Positions 27,245 to 34,130 of a DNA stretch of 64,000 nt are shown here, piece after piece. The stretch lies in assembly GCA_002395065.1 (NCBI GenBank), contig DGVS01000006.1, positions 1-64,000 on the forward strand, written 5' to 3'. Position 1 is the first letter of the stretch. Each line of letters starts with the position of its first letter. The notes under the pieces are model-generated. The model was not told the DNA's origin, ran no database searches, and worked only from the letters and a program-made list of their open reading frames with translations. Position numbers and translations under genes: made by a program. This DNA is from Caryophanales bacterium UBA4278 (GTDB lineage Bacteria; Bacillota_I; Bacilli_A; RFN20; CAG-826).

Positions 27245-28219
27245 ATGCCATTAGTTAACTCTAAAGAACTATTTGAAAAAGCCTATAAAGAAGGCTATGC
27301 CATTGGTGCTTTTAACTGCAACAATATGGAAATTGTTCAAGCTATCACAGAAGCCGCTAAGGAATGTAACTCTCCAGTTATTCTTCAAGTTTCTGCTGGG
27401 GCTAGAAAATATGCTAAGCCAGTCTATTTAAAGAAGATGGTTGAAGCTGCAGTTGAAGACACTGGTTTACCAATTGTCCTCCACTTAGACCACGGTGCTG
27501 ACTTTGAAATTTGTAAAGACTGTATTGATGGTGGATTTACATCCGTCATGATTGACTGCTCTAGCAAACCATTTGAAGAAAACATCGCTATTACCAGAAA
27601 AGTCGTTGAATATGCTCACGCTCATAAACCATACGTTACAGTTGAAGCTGAACTTGGTACATTAGCTGGTATTGAAGATGAAGTCAAAGTGGAACATGGT
27701 GCTGAAAGTTACACCAACCCAGACCAAGTTGAAGAATTCGTTAAACGTACTGGTGTTGATAGCTTAGCCATTGCTATCGGAACAAGCCACGGTGCTTATA
27801 AGTTCCGTCCAGAACAATGCACACGCGATCCAAAAACAGGTGTTTTACTCCCACCTCCACTCCGCTTCGATATTCTTGAAGAAGTCTCAAAGAGACTCCC
27901 AGGATTCCCAATTGTCTTACACGGTTCATCCTCTGTTAATCAAGAATACGTGAAGATCATTAACGAACACGGTGGTGCATTAAAGGATGCTGTCGGTGTT
28001 CCAGAAGATCAACTTCGCCATGCCGCTCGCATGGCTGTTTGTAAGATCAATATTGACTCTGACTTACGCCTTGCAATGACTGCTGGTATTCGTGAACATA
28101 TGGAAAATCATCCAGACCACTTCGATCCACGTCAATATATTGGTGATGGACGTGCTTACGTGAAACAACTCGTTAAACACAAAATTACTGATGTTCTCGG
28201 ATCTAATAATAAGATTTAA
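27245..28219 (+). CDS. fba: Class II fructose-bisphosphate aldolase
   Basis: A 324-residue zinc aldolase of glycolysis/gluconeogenesis. Zinc and substrate motifs are LHLDHGADFE, FTSVMIDCSS, VEAELGTLAGIED, AIGTSHGAYKF and VLHGSSSV. The last helix region, KINIDSDLRLAMTAGIRE, carries the phosphate-binding residues. Length fits class IIB enzymes. It is preceded by GAAAGAAAGAAGG and followed by a strong terminator, so it forms a single-gene unit. Tagatose-bisphosphate aldolase is a close alternative. Confidence 0.93.
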   Translation: MPLVNSKELFEKAYKEGYAIGAFNCNNMEIVQAITEAAKECNSPVILQVSAGARKYAKPVYLKKMVEAAVEDTGLPIVLHLDHGADFEICKDCIDGGFTSVMIDCSSKPFEENIAITRKVVEYAHAHKPYVTVEAELGTLAGIEDEVKVEHGAESYTNPDQVEEFVKRTGVDSLAIAIGTSHGAYKFRPEQCTRDPKTGVLLPPPLRFDILEEVSKRLPGFPIVLHGSSSVNQEYVKIINEHGGALKDAVGVPEDQLRHAARMAVCKINIDSDLRLAMTAGIREHMENHPDHFDPRQYIGDGRAYVKQLVKHKITDVLGSNNKI

Positions 28220-28236
28220 TATTATGCTTTATAATT

Positions 28237-28262
28237 AACACGGACAATGTCCGTGTTTTTTT
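28237..28262 (+). terminator. Terminator after fba
   Basis: AACACGGAC pairs with GTCCGTGTT around a three-base loop; a T-run follows. Confidence 0.93.
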
Positions 28263-28275
28263 ATAGACGTTTCTC

Positions 28276-28324
28276 TTGAATTTAGGGAACAATTTTATTA
28301 TAATGTGTTTGAAAGTTCCCTAAA
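28276..28324 (+). promoter_or_regulatory. Promoter of the Fic operon with 10-bp inverted-repeat operator
   Basis: TTGAAT (28276) and TATAAT (28299) are 17 bases apart, a near-consensus vegetative promoter. A perfect 10-bp inverted repeat, TTTAGGGAAC at 28281-28290 and GTTCCCTAAA at 28315-28324, flanks the -10. One arm is in the spacer, the other just after the expected start site. This is the layout of a repressor operator. Confidence 0.75.
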
Positions 28325-28336
28325 AGGAGATTAGAC

Positions 28337-29281
28337 ATGGAAACTGAACTTACAAAAACTCAAGAATTGTTAAAATTAAAGGCCGAAATACAAGCGCGTT
28401 TAAATCTTTTGCCATATGACGGAACCCCAGAAGTAAAAGAAATATCTGGTAAAAAGTATCTTTATATTCGGAAAAGAGAACTTGACCGTGTTACTTCTAG
28501 ATATGTTGGTGAATATAATGATGACCTTTATAACTTGTTAGTAAAAAATAATGTCGAATCAAAAGAATTAAAGAAAAAGATTCGAAAAATCGAGAGCGAA
28601 TTAAACAAACTTGGCTACATCGAATCTAATCTTGATAGTCGTGTAATACTGAATTTAGACTTTGCTAGGTCAAACATGAAAAAAATCATATATGATCAAG
28701 CAGTTTTAGAGGGAATTGGCACAACTTTTCCCGATACGGAAGAAATTATAGAAAATGGCAAAGCTAAGAATGTTGATGTAGAAGATGTTATTAAGATTGT
28801 CAATCTAAAACATGCATGGCAGTTTATTTTAGATAAAGATGTTATTCTTTCTAGATCAGATTATTATCTTGCATGCTATATTGCGAAATTAATCAATGAA
28901 GGATTATTAGCGACACCTGATGGTGGAAGAATTAGGATGGTACCAGTTACAATAGGCGGTTCATCATACATTCCTCCAATTCCAATTGAAAGTATTGTGA
29001 AGGAAGACATTTTAAAAATACTTTCGATGGATATTGAAGACATTGATAAAGCCATTGAATTATGTCTTTATGTAATGAAAACACAGATTTATAATGACGG
29101 AAATAAAAGAACCGCAGTCGTTTTTGCAAATCATTATTTGATTTCTAAAGGACAAGGTTTAATTGTAATTGACTACAAAAAAGTTCCAGAATTTAAAAAA
29201 CTATTAGTGGCATATTATGAAGATAAAGATCTAGTCTCAATTAAAACATTTCTAAAAGAATGTTGGATGAAGATGGAATGA
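28337..29281 (+). CDS. Fic family protein with altered catalytic motif
   Basis: A 314-residue Fic/Doc fold protein. Fic enzymes transfer AMP or other groups from nucleotides to target hydroxyls. The N-terminal half is helical, with VLEGIGTTFPDTEEI resembling the EG-containing segment before the core. The active-site loop reads TQIYNDGNKRTAV (residues 249-261). In the standard HPFxxGNGR motif the His is catalytic; here Gln250 takes that place and K257 replaces the second Gly. Some Fic relatives share DGNKRT, so it could use other chemistry or be inactive. AAAGGAGATTAGAC is a strong ribosome site. rarA follows 11 bases after the stop. Confidence 0.82.
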   Translation: METELTKTQELLKLKAEIQARLNLLPYDGTPEVKEISGKKYLYIRKRELDRVTSRYVGEYNDDLYNLLVKNNVESKELKKKIRKIESELNKLGYIESNLDSRVILNLDFARSNMKKIIYDQAVLEGIGTTFPDTEEIIENGKAKNVDVEDVIKIVNLKHAWQFILDKDVILSRSDYYLACYIAKLINEGLLATPDGGRIRMVPVTIGGSSYIPPIPIESIVKEDILKILSMDIEDIDKAIELCLYVMKTQIYNDGNKRTAVVFANHYLISKGQGLIVIDYKKVPEFKKLLVAYYEDKDLVSIKTFLKECWMKME

Positions 29282-29292
29282 GGATAAGCATT

Positions 29293-30531
29293 ATGCAACA
29301 ACCACTCGCTGATTTATTAAGACCAAAATCATTTGATGATGTTTTAGGTCAACAACATTTACTAGGAAAAGGAATGGCTTTTAGAAAGGTCGTTTCCTCT
29401 AATCACATACCAAACATGATTTTCTATGGTCCTCCAGGCGTTGGAAAGACCACGGTTGCAAACATTATCGCAGAGAAGACGAAAATGTCTTTATATAAAC
29501 TCAATGGAACAACCGCATCAACAGATGATATCAAGCAAATCATCGCAAACATCAATTCTGTCTTAGATCAAAATGGTATTCTTCTTTATCTTGATGAAAT
29601 TCAATATCTCAACAAGAAACAACAACAATCCCTGTTAGAGTTTGTTGAAAAAGGTGAAATCACGCTTATTGCATCAACAACAGAAAATCCATATTTCTAT
29701 ATTTATCCAGCTTTATTAAGTAGATGTACAGTCTTTGAATTTAAGTCTTTAAAAACCGATGACATTAAGAAAGGCTTGGTTAAAGCTGCTCAAGAATTTG
29801 GTTTGATTTTTGACGAAGAATCCCTGCAATACCTTGCTATTTCTGCTAACGGAGATATGCGTAAAGCACTGAATAATTTTGATTTTGTTCGTTACGCAGT
29901 CAAGAAAGGCTCCAACAAAATTACTAAAGATATCGTTGATCAAATTGTTATTAAAGGAAACATCTCCTATGATCGAAGTGAAGATCATCATTATGATAAT
30001 TTATCCGCTTTAATGAAATCTCTTCGAGGTTCTGATCCTGATGCCGCCATTTATTATTTGGCTAAGATGCTCGAAGCAGGTGATATTATTGCTGCTTCTC
30101 GAAGATTGCTATGCAGTGCAAACGAAGATGTAGGACTAGCCTACCCACAGATTATTTCAATCGTTAAAGCGGCAGTGGATACCGCACTTCAACTTGGTAT
30201 GCCAGAAGCATATCTTCCTTTAGCTAATGCCGCCGTTTTAATTGCAACCGCTCCGAAATCTAATTCTGCACCTGCTGCATATTGGAAGGCACAATCCGAT
30301 ATTGCCAAAGGCAAAGGTATCGGAGTTCCACGAGCTTTGCAGAACACACACTATGATGGTAAAGATGCGAAAGTTAAAGGCCAACACTATAAATATCCAC
30401 ACGACTATAAACATCACTGGGTGAAACAACAATATCTTCCAGATGATTTGAAAGACGAACAGTATTATGTCTTTGGCGACAACAAATATGAACAAGCTAT
30501 TAAAGAATACTGGGAAAAGATTAAGAAATAA
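29293..30531 (+). CDS. rarA: Replication-associated recombination protein A (RarA/MgsA)
   Basis: A 412-residue AAA+ ATPase acting at stalled replication forks, related to clamp-loader subunits. It has ADLLRPKSFDDVLGQQHLL, Walker A GPPGVGKTT, Walker B LLYLDEIQYLN, sensor 1 ASTTENP and the C-terminal MgsA domain (SRRLLCSANEDVGLAYP, APKSNSAPAAYW). The final YKYPHDYKHHWVKQQYLPDDL is family-typical. I chose ATG 29293 (MQQPLAD) with GAGGATAAG upstream; upstream in-frame Met codons lie in the Fic gene end. The nucleoside hydrolase overlaps its stop by one base. Confidence 0.94.
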   Translation: MQQPLADLLRPKSFDDVLGQQHLLGKGMAFRKVVSSNHIPNMIFYGPPGVGKTTVANIIAEKTKMSLYKLNGTTASTDDIKQIIANINSVLDQNGILLYLDEIQYLNKKQQQSLLEFVEKGEITLIASTTENPYFYIYPALLSRCTVFEFKSLKTDDIKKGLVKAAQEFGLIFDEESLQYLAISANGDMRKALNNFDFVRYAVKKGSNKITKDIVDQIVIKGNISYDRSEDHHYDNLSALMKSLRGSDPDAAIYYLAKMLEAGDIIAASRRLLCSANEDVGLAYPQIISIVKAAVDTALQLGMPEAYLPLANAAVLIATAPKSNSAPAAYWKAQSDIAKGKGIGVPRALQNTHYDGKDAKVKGQHYKYPHDYKHHWVKQQYLPDDLKDEQYYVFGDNKYEQAIKEYWEKIKK

Positions 30532-31463
30532 TGGAAAAGCAAAAGATAATTTTAGATTGTGATCCAGGGCATGATGACGCTATTGCTATCATGTTGGCTG
30601 CAAGTGCGCCAAATTTAGAAATTCTTGGCATTTGTGTTGAAGCCGGGAATCAAACTTTAGAAAAGACTGGCAATAACACACTTAACCTAGTTCAATATTT
30701 GGAACTCAACGTACCTGTTGCTTTAGGTTCTGGAAAACCACTAAAAAGAACACCAATGACATGCGCCGAAATTCATGGCGAAACTGGTTTAGATGGTTTT
30801 CCGTTTTCCTTGTTAAAAATCAAATATCACCAGCAAAACGCGGTTGAATTATTGAAATCACTGTTAGATAAAAATAAAGATGTAACTCTTGTTCCAACCG
30901 GTCCTTTAACCAATATCGCCGAGCTTTTGATTAAGTATCCAGAAACAAAGAAAAATATCAAATCAATCGTTTTGATGGGTGGCTCAATTGGTTACGGAAA
31001 TGTTTCACCGGCAGCAGAGTTTAATATTCTTTGCGATCCTGAGGCAGCAGATGTTGTTTTTAATTCCGGTTTAGAAGTTTATATGCTTGGTCTAGATGTA
31101 ACAAGAAAGGCTTTAGTCCTACCAAAAGTAATGAAGCGAATGGCAAAAATACATAATAAAGCCGCCGATTTGTTTGCTCGTTTGATGAAAGTATTTAACG
31201 AAAATCAACTCAAAATCTTTGGTCATTCCGGGGCTCCTCTTCATGATCCGGCCACAATCATCTCGTTACTTAATCCGAACGTTTTTAAATTTCAAAAAAT
31301 GAATGTTGTTATTGATACAACCGGTGGACCTTCATATGGAAGAACTAACTGTGATAGGTTTGATTATTTGCACCAACCACATAATGCGTATGTCGCGATT
31401 GACATAGATGTTAAAGAATATTGGAACGAAGTTGAAAAAGGTCTGAAGAGGTATTCCAAATGA
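30531..31463 (+). CDS. Nucleoside hydrolase (IunH family)
   Basis: A 310-residue enzyme that cleaves nucleosides to base and ribose. The calcium-binding signature DCDPGHDDAIAIML is at the N-terminus, VPTGPLTNIAELL follows, and NILCDPEAADVVF carries active-site residues; a late HDP segment (PLHDPATII) completes the metal site. Start overlaps the rarA stop (TAATG) and the end overlaps ribokinase by four bases, so base release and ribose phosphorylation are coupled in one operon. Specificity for purine or pyrimidine nucleosides is not decided by sequence. Confidence 0.93.
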   Translation: MEKQKIILDCDPGHDDAIAIMLAASAPNLEILGICVEAGNQTLEKTGNNTLNLVQYLELNVPVALGSGKPLKRTPMTCAEIHGETGLDGFPFSLLKIKYHQQNAVELLKSLLDKNKDVTLVPTGPLTNIAELLIKYPETKKNIKSIVLMGGSIGYGNVSPAAEFNILCDPEAADVVFNSGLEVYMLGLDVTRKALVLPKVMKRMAKIHNKAADLFARLMKVFNENQLKIFGHSGAPLHDPATIISLLNPNVFKFQKMNVVIDTTGGPSYGRTNCDRFDYLHQPHNAYVAIDIDVKEYWNEVEKGLKRYSK

Positions 31464-32347
31464 GGACAATTTATGTTTTAGGTTCATTGAATATGGATCT
31501 AGTTATTGAGACAAACAATATTCCAGTTAAAGGAGAAACTGTTGCAGGTCATAACTTTTCAAAATGCCCTGGCGGCAAAGGACTTAATCAGGCCATTGCC
31601 GCAGCCAAGCTTGGAGCAAAAGTCAAAATGCTTGGTGCGATCGGTTATGACTCTTTTGGCGAAAAAATGTTTAACGCTTTAAAAGAAAATGGTGTCGATG
31701 TTTCTTACATTAAGTCAATCAAAGGTGTTTCAAGCGGAATCGCAATGATTGTTCTCTATAAAAAAGACAATCGAATTATTTTAGATTTAGGTGCTAACTT
31801 AAAACTAACGAAAAGTGATGTTGATGCGTTTTTAAAGAATGCTCAAAAAGGCGATATTTTCCTTTCCCAACTTGAGAACGATTTAGATTTAATTGGATAT
31901 GGATTAGAGGTCGCCAAAAGAAAGAAAATGCGCACCGTAATTAACCCCGCTCCTTGTAAAATCGGTATTAAAAAGTACGCGAAATTTATTGATGTTTTAA
32001 CACCAAATAGTGGAGAATTGCATGCATTACTAAAATACGGAAAATACCAGCAAAAACCGGATAAATTAGGAATTTCTACAATTATTGAAACAAAAGGAAA
32101 AGATGGTTATTGCTGTTACAAAAACAAAGAAGTAATTTCTGCAAAAGCACCAAGAGTAAATGTGGTTGATACTACTGGTGCTGGCGATACGTTCACTGGC
32201 GCCTTATGTTATCAGCTTTCTCTCGGAAAAGAGATTAACAAAACAAGTTTAAATTTTGCATCACTAGCCGCATCAATCTCTGTGACAAGAAAAGGGTCAA
32301 GTGTCTCCTCGCCAACTTTTAAAGAAGTAGAAAACTTTAGTAAATAG
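31460..32347 (+). CDS. rbsK: Ribokinase (PfkB family)
   Basis: A 295-residue sugar kinase. The N-terminal glycine-rich signature is KCPGGKGLNQAIAAAKLGA, and the C-terminal PfkB signature is DTTGAGDTFTGAL with the catalytic Asp. Ribokinase converts ribose to ribose 5-phosphate, here presumably the ribose freed by the overlapping nucleoside hydrolase. Other PfkB sugar or nucleoside kinases are possible but less likely given the neighbour. Confidence 0.9.
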   Translation: MRTIYVLGSLNMDLVIETNNIPVKGETVAGHNFSKCPGGKGLNQAIAAAKLGAKVKMLGAIGYDSFGEKMFNALKENGVDVSYIKSIKGVSSGIAMIVLYKKDNRIILDLGANLKLTKSDVDAFLKNAQKGDIFLSQLENDLDLIGYGLEVAKRKKMRTVINPAPCKIGIKKYAKFIDVLTPNSGELHALLKYGKYQQKPDKLGISTIIETKGKDGYCCYKNKEVISAKAPRVNVVDTTGAGDTFTGALCYQLSLGKEINKTSLNFASLAASISVTRKGSSVSSPTFKEVENFSK

Positions 32348-32357
32348 GAAAGAAATT

Positions 32358-32386
32358 AAGCCCAAAAGTGAAAATTGGGCTTTTTT
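32358..32386 (+). terminator. Terminator after rbsK
   Basis: AAGCCCAA pairs with TTGGGCTT around a nine-base loop and is followed by six T residues. Confidence 0.92.
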
Positions 32387-32418
32387 GTGGGAATCTAGAT
32401 AAAATATTTTGGAAATTT

Positions 32419-32442
32419 TTCTTGCAAAGCAAGAATTTTTTT
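32419..32442 (+). terminator. Second hairpin terminator before the peptide array
   Basis: TTCTTGC-AAA-GCAAGAA followed by TTTTTTT. It insulates the peptide array from the rarA-rbsK operon. Confidence 0.75.
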
Positions 32443-32605
32443 GTTTTCGTTCTAATTTTAAAGTTTTTGAAAAAAAGAGTGAAAAAAACTCGATAAAGAA
32501 TAGTGAAGAGAAAAAATCTTTCGTCAAAGACAAGACGCTAAAACTCGGAATGGGAATCTCTGGACTACTCAGACCAAAAATTTGAATAGAAAGGAGGCAT
32601 CCATC

Positions 32606-32689
32606 ATGAAAGTTAACAAAGAAACCGTTGCGGCTTTGATGTTGGCGATCATCGATCTAGTTTGCTTAGTATTGGAGTTAATCCGATAA
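32606..32689 (+). CDS. Array peptide 1 (family I), putative type I toxin
   Basis: A 27-residue peptide: charged KVNKET start, then a membrane segment LMLAIIDLVCLVLELIR. AAAGGAGG lies 9 bases before the ATG. Compared with peptide 3, five substitutions exist in the 84 bases: the start base, two Val/Ala swaps and two silent changes (ATC/ATT, TTA/TTG). The membrane core is unchanged, which indicates selection on the peptide. Confidence 0.72.
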   Translation: MKVNKETVAALMLAIIDLVCLVLELIR

Positions 32690-32752
32690 AAAGAAAAACG
32701 AGTCCATGACTCACCACACCATAAAGTAGTCTTGGAGGATCCCGTTCTTATG
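32690..32752 (-). ncRNA. Antisense RNA 1 (putative antitoxin)
   Basis: Minus-strand promoter: -35 TTGCAT at 32786-32781, 16-base spacer, -10 TATAAT at 32764-32759. Expected start is near 32752. The RNA would end at the CGTTTTTCTTTTT run just after the peptide 1 stop, behind a hairpin pairing AACGGGATCC with GGACTCGTT. Length is about 63 nt. Confidence 0.6.
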
Positions 32753-32858
32753 GCTCTCATTATAGCAAACTTTGTTTGTTATGCAACCGAGAAAGCAAAC
32801 TCGTTAAAACTCGGAGCCAAAACCTCGCAAATCTGGACACAGAGAGTGAGGTGATTTT

Positions 32859-32948
32859 ATGAACAACTTTTCAAAGGAAGCCTGCTTGCTTCTAAAGATT
32901 ATGTTGGTCTGCCTCTTTTTGAGTTTGGTGGTGCTTCTACTGAAATGA
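32859..32948 (+). CDS. Array peptide 2 (family II), putative type I toxin
   Basis: A 29-residue peptide starting NNFSKEAC and continuing LLLKIMLVCLFLSLVVLLLK, a single strong membrane helix closed by Lys. GTGAGGTG precedes the ATG. It shares EAxxLLKIxLxCxxLSLxVLLxK with peptide 4. It stops with TGA. Confidence 0.72.
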   Translation: MNNFSKEACLLLKIMLVCLFLSLVVLLLK

Positions 32949-32949
32949 A

Positions 32950-33006
32950 AAAAAGAGCCCTTTCGGACTATTAACCAATAAGTGTCTGCGAGGTTTGGCT
33001 CTTCTG
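32950..33006 (-). ncRNA. Antisense RNA 2 (putative antitoxin)
   Basis: Promoter -35 TTGCAT (33040-33035), 16-base spacer, -10 TATAAT (33018-33013). The hairpin AAGAGCC/GGCTCTT is perfect and is followed on the minus strand by TTTTT, giving an RNA of about 57 nt that ends at the peptide 2 stop. Confidence 0.62.
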
Positions 33007-33125
33007 GTTCCCATTATAGCAAACCTAGTTTGTTATGCAACTGACAAAGATAAGTCGTTAAAACTCGGAACGGGAATCTCTGGACTACTCAGACCAAAAA
33101 TTTGAATAGAAAGGAGGTATCCATC

Positions 33126-33209
33126 GTGAAAGTTAACAAAGAAACCGCTGTTGCTTTGATGTTGGCGATCATTGATCTAGTTTGCTTGGTATTGGAGTTA
33201 ATCCGATAA
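33126..33209 (+). CDS. Array peptide 3 (family I), GTG start
   Basis: A 27-residue near-copy of peptide 1 with GTG in place of ATG and the same AAAGGAGG ribosome site. The membrane core LMLAIIDLVCLVLELIR is identical. The upstream leader also matches unit 1 over about 75 bases. Confidence 0.7.
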   Translation: MKVNKETAVALMLAIIDLVCLVLELIR

Positions 33210-33272
33210 AAAGAAAAACGAGTCCCTGACTCACCTAGACACTGAGTAGTCTTGGAGGATCTCGTTCTTGTG
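33210..33272 (-). ncRNA. Antisense RNA 3 (putative antitoxin)
   Basis: Promoter -35 TTGAAA (33306-33301), spacer 16, -10 TATAAT (33284-33279). Terminator stem AACGAGATCC with GGACTCGTT (one bulge), then TTTTTCTTTTT at the end of peptide 3. Confidence 0.62.
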
Positions 33273-33379
33273 TCTCTCATTATAGCAAATTTAATTTGCT
33301 TTTCAACCGTCAAAGACAAGACGTTAAAACTCGGGACGGGTGCCTCATAAATCTGGACACAGAAAGTGAGGTGACTTGA

Positions 33380-33469
33380 TTGAAGGATAATCGAAGAGAA
33401 GCTTTGTTTCTTCTTAAAATTGCTCTGATTTGCGTTCTTTTATCTTTGCTGGTGCTTCTAGCCAAATAA
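33380..33469 (+). CDS. Array peptide 4 (family II), TTG start
   Basis: A 29-residue peptide: KDNRREAL then FLLKIALICVLLSLLVLLAK. The start is TTG, six bases after GAGGTG, aligned with the ATG of peptide 2. No ATG or GTG in this frame is better placed. A weaker start codon would lower synthesis. Confidence 0.68.
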   Translation: MKDNRREALFLLKIALICVLLSLLVLLAK

Positions 33470-33524
33470 AAAAACGTTTCCTCCTGTGACTCTGACAAAA
33501 GTGTCTATGGGGACCCGTTCTTCT
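33470..33524 (-). ncRNA. Antisense RNA 4 (putative antitoxin)
   Basis: Promoter -35 TTGAAA (33558-33553), spacer 16, -10 TATAAT (33536-33531). The terminator stem is weaker here (AACG plus TCC pairing) but the minus strand still ends in CGTTTTTTT. Confidence 0.55.
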
Positions 33525-33641
33525 GTCTTCATTATAGCAAATATAATTTGCTTTTCAATCGTCAAAGACAAGACGTTAAAACTCAGAACGAATACCTTCT
33601 CTAGGGTAACAACAAAAAGTTATTTGAAAGGAGGTGATAGC

Positions 33642-33728
33642 ACGAAACAATTGAAAGATCTTGAGATTCTCTTGGCTTTGGTTGCCTTCTGCTTGTTTCT
33701 AGCTTTATTGCTTAGCGCCTTAAAGTAA
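33642..33728 (+). CDS. Array peptide 5 (family III), ACG at the start position
   Basis: A frame encoding KQLKDLEILLALVAF and CLFLALLLSALK, homologous to peptide 6. At the start position it has ACG, where peptide 6 has ATG. The ribosome site GGAGGTGA is intact four bases upstream. It either uses a rare ACG start at low level or is a silenced copy. The downstream TTG is too far from the ribosome site. Confidence 0.5.
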   Translation, partial: TKQLKDLEILLALVAFCLFLALLLSALK

Positions 33729-33782
33729 AAAACGATCCCTAGACCTCTGTGTGACTAACAGTTGGAAGGATTCGTTCTTCTG
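33729..33782 (-). ncRNA. Antisense RNA 5 (putative antitoxin)
   Basis: Promoter -35 TTGAAA (33816-33811), spacer 16, -10 TATAAT (33794-33789). Terminator stem AACGAATCC with GGATCGTT (one bulge) plus TTTTT. It remains intact although peptide 5 lacks a normal start. Confidence 0.58.
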
Positions 33783-33899
33783 TCACTCATTATAGCAAAA
33801 TTTATTTGTGTTTCAATCGTCAAAGACAAGACGTTAAAACTCAGAACGAATACCTTCTCTAGGGTAACAACAAAAAGTTATTTGAAGGGAGGTGGTACG

Positions 33900-33986
33900 A
33901 TGAAGCAATTGAAAGATCTTGAGATCCTCATAGCTTTGATTCTTCTCGGATTGTTTTTTGCTTTGCTGCTTGTTGTGGTGAAATAA
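33900..33986 (+). CDS. Array peptide 6 (family III), putative type I toxin
   Basis: A 28-residue peptide: KQLKDLEIL, then IALILLGLFFALLLVVVK. GGGAGGTGG precedes ATG 33900 closely. Leader and ribosome region match unit 5 over about 90 bases. Confidence 0.7.
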   Translation: MKQLKDLEILIALILLGLFFALLLVVVK

Positions 33987-34043
33987 AAAAACAAATCCCC
34001 TAGGCTAGCACTGTGACAGGTGTTGGAAGGATTCGTTCTTCTG
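33987..34043 (-). ncRNA. Antisense RNA 6 (putative antitoxin)
   Basis: Promoter -35 TTGCAC (34078-34073), spacer 17, -10 TATAAT (34055-34050). The spacer differs from the other five units and lacks their GCAAA/TTTGC palindrome. The RNA ends in TTTTTTT after a hairpin with one mismatch. Confidence 0.58.
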
Positions 34044-34130
34044 TCACTCATTATATTCGAACCTCTTTAGAAGTGCAATATAGTGTTCAACTCCGTAAGG
34101 ACAATAACATTGTTATTGCATATTTTTTTC

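Larger units (their letters stand above)
32523..34078 (+). repeat. Six-unit tandem array of small-peptide/antisense-RNA cassettes
   Basis: Six diverged repeats of about 260 bp (start-to-start distances 253, 267, 254, 262, 258). Each holds, in order: a conserved block like GTCAAAGACAAGACGTTAAA; a 40-80 base leader; a ribosome site; a 27-29 codon peptide gene; a hairpin; and, on the minus strand, a TATAAT/TTGAAA-type promoter pointing back at the gene. Peptide families run I-II-I-II-III-III, so units 3-4 are probably a duplication of units 1-2 (520-bp offset). The layout resembles type I toxin-antitoxin loci such as par of pAD1, where convergent toxin and antitoxin RNAs share a bidirectional terminator. 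Confidence 0.85.

Noticed and set aside
32569..33319. Two similar minus-strand frames of 63-76 codons in the peptide array
   Set aside because: They mirror peptides 1 and 3 on the opposite strand, have no ribosome site, and their similarity is explained by the repeat itself. Silent changes fit the plus-strand frames.
33486..33986. Longer plus-strand frames that include peptides 5 and 6 (80 and 74 codons)
   Set aside because: Their upstream parts run through the antisense promoter and leader of the units; the ribosome sites stand directly before the short peptides.
32523..34078. CRISPR array
   Set aside because: The repeats are about 260 bp, diverged and contain peptide genes; there are no short identical repeats with unique spacers and no cas genes.
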